From contig ONVJ01000132.1 in NCBI GenBank assembly GCA_900321265.1, positions 1-19,549 on the forward strand: 19,549 nucleotides of DNA, given 5' to 3'. Source of the stretch: an uncultured Eubacteriales bacterium (GTDB taxonomy: Bacteria; Bacillota; Clostridia; Oscillospirales; CAG-272). Of the stretch, positions 13,640 to 19,549 are shown one piece after another; positions within the stretch are counted from its first letter, which is position 1; each line of letters starts with the position of its first letter. The translations under genes and the position numbers were made by a program. The notes beneath the pieces are model-generated. The model had not been told where the DNA came from and did no database searches. It saw only the letters and a program-made list of their open reading frames with translations.

Positions 13640-14991
13640 GGTTTTTCTATTAAAATATTTCTCACCGATTCGATCTCCGCCTCGGTCACGCCGACAGACA
13701 GCAGATAGTTTTTGCACTTTTCCATCCAGCTGCTTCCCTTCTGGGCCTTTATCGGAGAGGTGACCGCCAGGAACTTCGTCTCGGTGCGGTTGCTGCCTAT
13801 GTTGGCGAAATTCGAGAAGAGATAGTCTCTCTCCATGTCGGTATAGCTGACGCCGCATACTCCCTCGATCAGGAAGGCGAGTATGCCGGTGCGGTCAGTC
13901 CCGATCGAGCAGTGGAAGATCAGGGGATAGTTGTCCGGGTCGGCAAGGATCGCGAAGGAATCCTTTATCATCTTTTTGCCGTCGTCGTTTTTGAGGATCG
14001 AATCATAGTAGATCGCCGGGCAGAGGTAATAGGTTATCTGATCGCCGCCCCAGCTGTGCATCGTCTCGCTGCCGTCGGCCTTGAAGCCGTTCTGATAACA
14101 TCCGTCGTCGTTGATCGATCCGCGGAGATCGATCTCGCTCCTTATCCCGAGCTCGACCAGGATGTTCTTCCCGTAAGCGCTGACCGACGATGACTTGCTG
14201 TAGTTGGGATTGAGTCTGCCGCATCTGAAGATCAATCCCTGGCGCAGGACTCCGCCGTCGCAGTCCTTTCCTCCGAGATCCCTGAAGTTTGCGATACCGC
14301 CAACGTCAAGGGTCCTCGGACCGTCAAGGGTCGTGAAGGAGGAAATATCGCTCTTCACCTCGACTTCGGTTCCGTCGGTGAGCTTGATGAGAGCGCTCAC
14401 CTGCCAGTAATACCTCGAGCGGACCTTGAAGTTGAATCCGCCGCTCCTGTCGTACTGCCAGTATCTCGACCTGTAGGTCTTGGCGTCCGACATATCCTCT
14501 TTTTCACTTATAGCAAGGATGTATGTCTGCATCTCTTCGCCTTCGGCAAGGCCTTCAAGATGCCATGTGAAGACGGGAGTCGCCTGCGTGCTCTGCTCGA
14601 GGACGCCGGCTGCCTTTTCGGGCACCTCGCTGACAGGAGAGGAGAGATACTTCTTCTGCAGGCTGGTGTGGGTGTCGAACTCTTCAAACTCCTCGATCGA
14701 AAGCGAAAGCCGCTGCGGGATCACTTCTTCATATGAATATCCGCAGACAGAGCAGGTGTATCTTCGCAGTCCCTCGGTGAGGGGCCCCGCCTCGTTTATG
14801 ACCTCAGGCTCGCCGAACTCGTGGGCGCCGGCTTCGGTCTCTTCGCACTTCCTGCCTTCGCAGCTTCTGGAATGACTGTTCTCGTCCCCCGTCCATTCGC
14901 CGAATTCATGCTTGTGGGCACAGGAGGAAAAGGCCGAAAGCGTCGTCAGAAGGGCGACCAGAAGAGAAAGGATCCTTGTTCTTTTTGTCAT
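13636..14991 (-). CDS. Lipoprotein with tyrosine/dual-specificity phosphatase domain
   Basis: This 451-residue protein starts with a lipoprotein signal (KRTRILSLLVALLTTLSAFSSC, lipid-accepting Cys24; Phe at -3 is less usual). An N-terminal Cys/His region (HKHEFGEWTGDENSHS... YTCSVCGYSYEE, about 26-87) may bind metal, a type common in gut Firmicute surface proteins. A beta-rich region resembling fibronectin III follows (about 120-225). The catalytic domain starts at NFRDLGG (235-241) and holds the P-loop HCSIGTDRTG with Cys361 and Arg367, the CX5R nucleophile motif of the Y_phosphatase3 family. It should act outside the cell, on phosphotyrosine or phosphoinositide-like substrates; the real target is unknown. 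AACGGAG lies about 8 nt before the ATG. A weak promoter (TTAAAC/17/TTTAAT) may lie near 15050-15080 on this strand. Confidence 0.88.
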   Translation of the reverse strand: MTKRTRILSLLVALLTTLSAFSSCAHKHEFGEWTGDENSHSRSCEGRKCEETEAGAHEFGEPEVINEAGPLTEGLRRYTCSVCGYSYEEVIPQRLSLSIEEFEEFDTHTSLQKKYLSSPVSEVPEKAAGVLEQSTQATPVFTWHLEGLAEGEEMQTYILAISEKEDMSDAKTYRSRYWQYDRSGGFNFKVRSRYYWQVSALIKLTDGTEVEVKSDISSFTTLDGPRTLDVGGIANFRDLGGKDCDGGVLRQGLIFRCGRLNPNYSKSSSVSAYGKNILVELGIRSEIDLRGSINDDGCYQNGFKADGSETMHSWGGDQITYYLCPAIYYDSILKNDDGKKMIKDSFAILADPDNYPLIFHCSIGTDRTGILAFLIEGVCGVSYTDMERDYLFSNFANIGSNRTETKFLAVTSPIKAQKGSSWMEKCKNYLLSVGVTEAEIESVRNILIEKP

Positions 14992-15115
14992 TTATTATCT
15001 CCGTTCCGCCGCGGGACGCGGCTGGCATTTTTATCTGCAATGATATTAAATCCCCGGTTTTCAGGCTGTTTAACCATAAAACGGTGTCAGTTTTTTGCTC
15101 AGGTACAGTTTTTGG

Positions 15116-15144
15116 TTGAAAGATGCCGCTCTCTGTGGTATAAT
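15116..15144 (+). promoter_or_regulatory. Promoter of the alpha/beta hydrolase gene
   Basis: TTGAAA at 15116-15121, 17-nt spacer ending in TGG, TATAAT at 15139-15144. It is framed by the inverted repeat at 15123-15158. Confidence 0.87.
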
Positions 15145-15158
15145 TCATTAAGCGGCAT
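15123..15158. promoter_or_regulatory. Inverted repeat flanking the -10 box of the hydrolase promoter
   Basis: ATGCCGCT (15123-15130) and AGCGGCAT (15151-15158) are exact reverse complements separated by 20 nt. The left arm is in the spacer of the promoter and the right arm at the expected transcription start, so a dimeric protein bound here would cover the -10. Confidence 0.5.
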
Positions 15159-15188
15159 GAGCCCCCGGGGGGGAGATGACCGCAAATA

Positions 15189-16109
15189 ATGAATTCAGAG
15201 GCAGGATCCCGGATCATGAAAAAGGTTTGGTTCAAAGTCAGGTACAACGCGGCCTGGGACGACGTCGTTTCCATCTCGGCGGACAGTGTGCAGGACTCCT
15301 ATTCGGAAGGCGAGACGGAGGCTGTCATAGCCCTCCCCGACTGTTACAAAGACTCGGGCGCGTCACCCGTCCCGCTTGTTTTCTCGGCGCACGGATCGGG
15401 CGGCAGAGTTTGCGAAGCGGAAGACCACGCGGGAGGAACGGGATACGCGGCAGAATGCACCGCAGCCGGGTACGCCGTCTTTGACATACACGGAACACGT
15501 CCCGACGGACGCTCATACGGCAACAGAAGATACTGCGAAGCGGTATACAACGCCTACAGATATATCCTGGCGAACTTCAACGTCGAGCCGGGTCTCTTTG
15601 TCTGCGGAGCCTCGATGGGAGGCGTCTGTGCGCTCAACTACGTCAATCTCTATCCGTCGACGGTCAGAGTTCTCGGGCTCTTCTATCCCAGGATAAACCT
15701 TATCGCCGCCGACGTCTGCGGAGTCAGAGTCAACGGATCCTGGGAGGCTCAGCGCAAATTCGACGGCGGAGAGACGATCGCGGACATAATCTCGGAGCAG
15801 TTCGGATTCCCGCAGAAACGCGTCTGGGACGAGGACCGGTCGCGCGGACTCAATCCCTGGACCAACCGGACGCTGACCGTCGGCGGGCTGCGGTATACCT
15901 TCCTTCCCTGCCCGATAAAGATCTGGCACGGCAACCACGACACCACCGTCGACTACGCCGCCAGCACCGAGTATATCGCCGGCGTGAAACGCGCCGGCTG
16001 CTACGGGGAGCTCAGGACGCTGGAGGGGATCAAGCACAAGCACGGAGAAGTAATGCACAAAGAGCTCCGGCTCTGGTTCGACCGTTTCAGAGGCCGCCTT
16101 CCCGAATGA
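15189..16109 (+). CDS. Alpha/beta hydrolase (esterase/peptidase-like)
   Basis: This 306-residue protein shows the alpha/beta hydrolase layout: LVFSAHGSGG (oxyanion loop), the nucleophile elbow CGASMGG with Ser142, WHGNHDTTVDY with the probable acid Asp251, and KHKHGE with the probable base His285 near the C-terminus. It resembles esterases of the PHB-depolymerase/feruloyl-esterase or prolyl-oligopeptidase type; the substrate is not evident. No signal peptide is seen. The start is uncertain: the ATG at 15189 has GGGGGAG 13 nt upstream; the ATG at 15216 (MKKVWFKVRYN) has AGGA 9 nt upstream and may be the true one. It is a single-gene unit with its own promoter and a hairpin at 16120-16158. Confidence 0.82.
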   Translation: MNSEAGSRIMKKVWFKVRYNAAWDDVVSISADSVQDSYSEGETEAVIALPDCYKDSGASPVPLVFSAHGSGGRVCEAEDHAGGTGYAAECTAAGYAVFDIHGTRPDGRSYGNRRYCEAVYNAYRYILANFNVEPGLFVCGASMGGVCALNYVNLYPSTVRVLGLFYPRINLIAADVCGVRVNGSWEAQRKFDGGETIADIISEQFGFPQKRVWDEDRSRGLNPWTNRTLTVGGLRYTFLPCPIKIWHGNHDTTVDYAASTEYIAGVKRAGCYGELRTLEGIKHKHGEVMHKELRLWFDRFRGRLPE

Positions 16110-16119
16110 CATATCCGCA

Positions 16120-16158
16120 CGGGGCTGCCCTGAAAGTCAGGCTTTCGGGGCAGCCCCG
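16120..16158. terminator. Long GC-rich hairpin between the hydrolase and vanY-like genes
   Basis: GGGGCTGCCC (16121-16130) pairs with GGGCAGCCCC (16148-16157); the stem extends outward by one C-G pair and inward (TGAAAG/CTTTCG, one wobble) to a 5-nt loop, 17 bp in all. There is no T-run on either side. It follows the hydrolase stop by 10 nt and closely resembles the hairpin at 6066-6114 in place and design. Confidence 0.65.
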
Positions 16159-16208
16159 CAGCTTCCGGGGCAGATCGGCAGGCAATTGCCAAGCGGCTCG
16201 TTACAGGA

Positions 16209-16241
16209 CCCGCGCCGCGGGCCCCCCGCGGGCCGTTTTTT
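16209..16241 (+). terminator. Intrinsic terminator downstream of the hydrolase
   Basis: CCGCGGG (16215-16221) pairs with CCCGCGG (16225-16231), or alternatively CCCGCG (16209-16214) with CGCGGG (16227-16232), followed within 3-4 nt by six T (16236-16241). Orientation suits the plus-strand hydrolase. Confidence 0.6.
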
Positions 16242-16249
16242 CCGTCGGC

Positions 16250-17260
16250 TCAGGATTCGGGATAAACAGAATCTATCCCGAGGAACTCCTCAAGGCAGAG
16301 CCCGCTCTCGTAGACCGCCTTAGCGGCTTCCTTCCCTATGTATCTGAAATGCCAGGGCTCGTAGATATAACCGGTCTTGTCGGATTTCCCCTCGGGGTAT
16401 CTGAGGATGAAGCCGAACCTCCAGCTGTTGGCGGCAAGCCACTTGCCCTCGGTCGTGTTCTTGATCGACTCGAGCAGCGTCCAGGTCCCCACGACGTTGA
16501 TGTCGGCCGCAAGGCCGGTCTGGTGCTCCGAATGGCCGGGTCTTGCCGAGAAGGTATCGGCGGCGGCCTTTCCGTTGGCGGCGGCGTAGTTGTTATAGAG
16601 TCTGGTCTGGGTCAGATATGAACGGTATCCCGACTGGATCTTGAAGCCCGCCGCGGTCGGATTCTCGGCCTTGAAGGCGACCTTCATCTCGTCGTATCCC
16701 GCCTGCGCGTCGGGGAGGAATTTGCTGATCACCTGATCGACCATAGGCACCGGAAATCCTTCCGGTATATAGTCGGAGGGCAGCGGATAGCTCTTGTTGG
16801 CGATCAGGATACCGCCTACATAATAAAGGCCGTCCTTCTGCTGGATGAGATATCCCTTCGACGACACGCCGAGATCGGTTGCGCCTTCTATCTTCACCGG
16901 GACCCAGTCGCCGACAACAGGCTGCGTCACGGAAGGCTCCGCGGTGGTCTCCCCGGCGGTCGTGAGCTCTTCGGTCGTTATCTCGGCCGTCGTGATCTCA
17001 GCCGTCGTGAGCTCTTCGGTGGTCAGCTCCGCGGTCGTTACGTCGACCGAAGTCGAACTTTCGGGTGCGGGTTCGGTCTCCTGAGAGAGAGAAGTCTCGG
17101 GCAGAGGTTCTGTGAAGGCGGTCGTGTCCGCCCTTCCGGTATCTCCTCCCGGATTCGGACCTTTCATGCGGTCCATAACGACTATCACCACGAGCAGCAG
17201 GACCGCAAGCGCGAGAAGGACCGCGGCGATAATGATCAGAGCGTCTTTGGTTTTTGACAT
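16250..17260 (-). CDS. VanY-type D-alanyl-D-alanine carboxypeptidase (peptidase M15B), membrane-anchored
   Basis: This 336-residue protein has an N-terminal membrane anchor (about 7-30), a Thr/Glu/Pro-rich outer linker (about 40-112, with repeats of TTEEL and TTAEI) and an M15B peptidase domain (about 140-330). Family motifs are IANKSYPLPSDY, IQSGYRSYLTQTRLYNNY, the zinc site SEHQTGLAAD (His246, Asp253) and EPWHFRYIG (Glu301 as likely catalytic base, His304 as third zinc ligand). Such enzymes remove the terminal D-Ala from peptidoglycan stem peptides outside the cell. VanY in resistance clusters contributes to glycopeptide resistance, but no vanHAX or vanRS genes are here, so a wall-trimming role is the simpler reading. 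GGAG lies about 8 nt before the ATG at 17260. The gap of 76 nt to the upstream PIN gene holds no clear promoter. Confidence 0.93.
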   Translation of the reverse strand: MSKTKDALIIIAAVLLALAVLLLVVIVVMDRMKGPNPGGDTGRADTTAFTEPLPETSLSQETEPAPESSTSVDVTTAELTTEELTTAEITTAEITTEELTTAGETTAEPSVTQPVVGDWVPVKIEGATDLGVSSKGYLIQQKDGLYYVGGILIANKSYPLPSDYIPEGFPVPMVDQVISKFLPDAQAGYDEMKVAFKAENPTAAGFKIQSGYRSYLTQTRLYNNYAAANGKAAADTFSARPGHSEHQTGLAADINVVGTWTLLESIKNTTEGKWLAANSWRFGFILRYPEGKSDKTGYIYEPWHFRYIGKEAAKAVYESGLCLEEFLGIDSVYPES

Positions 17261-17336
17261 TATGCGTCTCCGTTGTGTCAGAAAAAATCAGTCGGAGCTG
17301 TTAAAGCTAAACGGTTACAGTTATTATGAATACCGG

Positions 17337-18188
17337 TCAGACGAGCTGCTTGAGCTCGCTTTTGACCTGGTTGTAGATGGCGAGGCCCTTCTTCTGGCCG
17401 TATTTTTTCACGATCCCCTGATAGATGTCGCGAAGCGGGGCCGGGGCTCCGCGGAGAGACTGTGCCAGCGACCAGACCGAGTCGGCGACCGATTCGTCGA
17501 TGCCGCCCTTCTGAAGCGCCGCAGCGATCCTCACCTTCGCCGGGTCGGCGGCATTCGCTTCGGGCTTCGCGGTGTTCTGCGCGTCGGCGGGCTTCTGAGC
17601 GTTTTTCTGTTGCGCGGGTCTCTGCTGCGGGCCGTTCTGCGCACCGACGGGCTTCTGCTGAGCTTCGTTCTGTGCTTCGGGCTGTTTCGTCTGCCCCGCG
17701 TTCTGCGCACCAACAGGCTTCTGCTGAGCTTCGTTCTGTGCTTCGGGCTGTTTCGTCTGCCCCGCGTTCTGCGGCTCAGCGGGCTTCTGTTGCCCCGCGT
17801 TCTGCGGCTGTCCGTCGGGACGGATCATCCGCTGCAGTCTGATGACGGCTCCCGGCCTTCTGCTCTGCCAGAACTGTCTGATCGAGGCGAACCCCTTGTC
17901 CTTGCTCACGATGCAGTACTCGGCGTCGGGAGCCCCGTCGCCTGCAAGCAGTGCCCCGAGATAGGTGGCAAGCTGCATGTCAAGCGACTGCTTCCCTGCG
18001 GGGACCTTGATGAAGCGCAGGGCTGCCCTCTCGGGGGCGGCCAGGCAGTTCTCCAGAAAATCGATGCCTATCCTCGCAGCGTTTTCGGTGTAGAAGATTT
18101 CCACCGTGTCCTCGGGCGAAAGCTCGAAATAACCCTTCAGCCCGTCGTCGGATACGTTTTCAAAATCGATAAGATAGTGTTTTTTCAT
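17337..18188 (-). CDS. PIN/NYN-domain-like protein with Gln/Asn-rich repeat linker
   Basis: This 283-residue protein begins with a PIN/NYN-like nuclease domain (about 1-125): HYLIDFENVSDDGL with Asp8 and Glu10, SLDMQLATYLG with a further Asp, and CIVSKDKGFASI. Such spaced acids bind Mg2+ or Mn2+ in RNA-cleaving PIN domains, so cytoplasmic RNase activity is likely but unproven. A Gln/Asn/Ala/Pro/Lys linker (about 126-220) contains two 22-residue repeats from a 66-bp tandem duplication. The C-terminus (about 222-283) is a compact helical region (VRIAAALQKGGIDESVADSV... KKYGQKKGLAIYNQVKSEL) that could bind partners or nucleic acid. I prefer the ATG at 18188, 5 nt after GAGG. The frame also has an ATG at 18209 overlapping the upstream stop (ATGA), so translational coupling remains possible. 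Confidence 0.8.
   Translation of the reverse strand: MKKHYLIDFENVSDDGLKGYFELSPEDTVEIFYTENAARIGIDFLENCLAAPERAALRFIKVPAGKQSLDMQLATYLGALLAGDGAPDAEYCIVSKDKGFASIRQFWQSRRPGAVIRLQRMIRPDGQPQNAGQQKPAEPQNAGQTKQPEAQNEAQQKPVGAQNAGQTKQPEAQNEAQQKPVGAQNGPQQRPAQQKNAQKPADAQNTAKPEANAADPAKVRIAAALQKGGIDESVADSVWSLAQSLRGAPAPLRDIYQGIVKKYGQKKGLAIYNQVKSELKQLV
17635..17766 (-). repeat. 66-bp tandem duplication inside the PIN-like gene
   Basis: Copies 17635-17700 and 17701-17766 differ at two positions only (near 17646/17712 and 17649/17715), both silent (PVGA in each). The unit encodes 22 residues containing AGQTKQPEAQNEAQQKPVG. Shorter related segments flank it on both sides. Confidence 0.92.
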
Positions 18189-18205
18189 TTTTTCCTCATT
18201 CTGTC

Positions 18206-19549
18206 TCATTTCTCAAAGACCCAGATCCTGTCGGTCGGGTTCTTCGAAACGCTCGAAGAAGCTGCTCTGTAGTAATAGGCGCCCGATTCATAGATAACGT
18301 AAGCCTTCCCGCCAAGCGCGGTGCAGCCCTCCGCCATCGGCACTCCGCGTACCGACGTGCAGTTTTCCTCCGGAGCAACCAGATACAGCGGGACATTCTT
18401 GCCGCCGACCGTCACCGACGCGTCGGGATCAGACGAAAGCAGAGCGGTCTTCGTTATGTAGAAGTATGAATCATTCGTTCTTCCGTAGGAACGGGTCATG
18501 AAGATCCTGCCGTCGTCGAACATGCAGAATCCCTGTATCCTCTCGGGCGTGCTTATGATGACCGCGGGCGACGATTCCGGCCTGCCGTCGGCGCCGAGCC
18601 GGTATCCGGCGGTCCAGGCGTAGTTCCCGGCGTATTCGTGTCCGGTGATGGTATATGACGCGTTGCCCTGCAGCGAGAACTCGCCCACCCAGAGGTATCC
18701 GCCCGAATAGTTGCAGTAGGACGCCTTCACCGGGACGGATATCGCCTGTTCGATCTTCAGCGTCCCGTGATTGCCCGTCTTTTTCAGCTGATCGAGCGAG
18801 ATCCTGAAGAGCTTAGAGCCGTTGGACAGGTATATGTCCTTTTCGGTCACGGCGACTCCGCCGTCATGGGCGGTATGGGCCGATCCGTCGGTATTTTTGA
18901 GGCTCCATTCGCCGACATATTTTCCGGTATCCTTTTCGACCGCCAGCAGCACCGACGACGACGATGACGCCGGGTTGAAATACCCGGATATCAAAAAGAC
19001 TCCCGCCTCGTCCCAGTAGTCTATGCCCTGGGGCACGAAGTTCTGCGCCAGCGCCGGGATGGTGATGCCCGAGTCGGAGGTCGACGCAAAGAAGGCGGAG
19101 TAGGCTGACGAATTCAGGACAGAGGAGCCGTAGTCGGAGCAGACTCTTTCGCTGGTGTAACTGAAGGCGGAGGTGTCGCCGCTGAGCGTATAGGGCTGAC
19201 CCGGTTCGGTCCCGGAGGAAGATGTCTGCTCAGGAGCCGAAGTCGTTTCAACAGGCGCTGCCGTAGTTTCGACCGGAGCCGCTGTGGTATCGACCGGCGC
19301 AGCAGTCGTCTCGACCGATGCCGCCGTCGTATCGACCGGAGCTGCCGTGGTATCGACCGGAGCTGCCGTAGTATCGACCGGAGCTGCGGTAGTCTCTACC
19401 GGAGCTGCCGTCGTATCGACCGGCGCTGCCGTGGTATCGACCGGCGCTGTCGTGGTATCGACCGGCGCTGCCGTGGTATCGATCGGAGCTACCATAGTAT
19501 CGATCGGAGCTGCGGTAGTCTCTACCGGCGCAACGGTAGTTTCTTCAGC
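18206..19549 (-). CDS. Exported protein with Thr/Pro repeat tract and beta-propeller-like domain (5' end outside window)
   Basis: The frame is open at the right edge (AEETTVAPVETTAAPID...), so the N-terminus with any signal peptide or membrane anchor is missing. The first part is a 7-residue repeat of the type APVDTTA. Then follows about 325 residues rich in short beta strands: FVPQGIDYWDEAGVFLISGY, SSVLLAVEKDTGKYVGEW, AHDGGVAVTEKDIYLSNGSKLFRISL, RIQGFCMFDDGRIFMTRSYG and the C-terminal DRIWVFEK. The recurring strand-turn pattern and paired hydrophobic-aromatic blades suggest a beta-propeller-like fold. I do not recognise a characterised family and assign no activity. The repeat tract looks like a wall-spanning linker. 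It is the first visible gene of the minus-strand group leading to the PIN-like and VanY-like genes. Confidence 0.75.
   Translation of the reverse strand, partial: AEETTVAPVETTAAPIDTMVAPIDTTAAPVDTTTAPVDTTAAPVDTTAAPVETTAAPVDTTAAPVDTTAAPVDTTAASVETTAAPVDTTAAPVETTAAPVETTSAPEQTSSSGTEPGQPYTLSGDTSAFSYTSERVCSDYGSSVLNSSAYSAFFASTSDSGITIPALAQNFVPQGIDYWDEAGVFLISGYFNPASSSSSVLLAVEKDTGKYVGEWSLKNTDGSAHTAHDGGVAVTEKDIYLSNGSKLFRISLDQLKKTGNHGTLKIEQAISVPVKASYCNYSGGYLWVGEFSLQGNASYTITGHEYAGNYAWTAGYRLGADGRPESSPAVIISTPERIQGFCMFDDGRIFMTRSYGRTNDSYFYITKTALLSSDPDASVTVGGKNVPLYLVAPEENCTSVRGVPMAEGCTALGGKAYVIYESGAYYYRAASSSVSKNPTDRIWVFEK
19239..19549 (-). repeat. 21-bp tandem repeat coding for APV(D/E)TTA
   Basis: Fourteen full units of 21 bp run from 19239 to 19532, and a partial unit reaches the window edge. 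The typical plus-strand unit is gccgtggtatcgaccggag plus ct. Most differences are synonymous or swap Asp/Glu, Ala/Ser or Val/Ile. The tract may continue beyond the window. Confidence 0.95.

Noticed and set aside
16250..17260. VanY-like gene as part of a glycopeptide-resistance cluster
   Set aside because: No vanH, vanA/B ligase, vanX or vanRS two-component genes are present; similar M15B carboxypeptidases are common wall enzymes in Clostridia.
17635..17766. Repeats in the PIN-like gene as a CRISPR array
   Set aside because: The repeats are directly adjacent with no spacers and keep the reading frame.
17112..18272. 386-codon plus-strand frame opposite the PIN-like gene
   Set aside because: Leu/Arg-rich repeats simply mirror the Gln-rich repeat on the other strand; no start signal or family match.

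Overview
The window looks like chromosomal DNA of a GC-rich, low-branching Gram-positive bacterium, most likely an uncultured member of the Clostridia (Oscillospirales or Christensenellales-like). The reasons are strong AGGAGG ribosome-binding sites, housekeeping promoters with near-perfect TTGACA/17/TATAAT spacing (several with an extended TGG before the -10), wall enzymes of Gram-positive type (LCP ligase, VanY carboxypeptidase), a small SecG, an rpmG-secE-nusG-rplK-rplA operon and an archaeal-type short AspRS. There are no rRNA or tRNA genes, CRISPR arrays, transposases or phage genes.

Layout. (1) 1-137: 5' end of an unrecognised minus-strand gene with its own promoter. (2) 300-4607: promoter, a palindromic operator, a MarR repressor and two overlapping ABC half-transporters that form a heterodimeric exporter with one degenerate ATP site. 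(3) 4608-6053: LCP-family wall-polymer ligase, transcribed from a promoter inside the end of the exporter operon. (4) 6131-7426, minus: class IIb AspRS of archaeal/non-discriminating type, divergent from the next operon. (5) 7538-10250: rpmG-secE-nusG-rplK-rplA, closed by a strong terminator without the usual rplJ-rplL. SecE here is about three times the usual length and has a signal-like segment and an acidic Thr-rich exported loop. (6) 10365-13245: a SLOG-family protein and a GH78-type alpha-L-rhamnosidase. (7) 13320-14991, minus: SecG and a lipoprotein tyrosine phosphatase. (8) 15116-16109: alpha/beta hydrolase with its own promoter. (9) 16250-19549, minus: a co-directional group of a beta-propeller-like exported protein with a 21-bp repeat tract (incomplete at the window edge), a PIN/NYN-type nuclease-like protein with a Gln-rich repeat linker, and a VanY D,D-carboxypeptidase.

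How the genes fit together. Most of the window is housekeeping plus cell-surface function: translation and secretion (L33, L11, L1, NusG, SecE, SecG, AspRS), wall remodelling (LCP, VanY), drug or lipid export (MarR-ABC), and carbohydrate/ester hydrolysis. I see no convincing new multi-gene system. The most unusual points are the enlarged SecE, the same style of Thr/Ser/acidic exported linker in five proteins, the possible second start and leader hairpin of rpmG, the fresh 66-bp duplication in the PIN protein, and the operator-like dyads placed on promoters.
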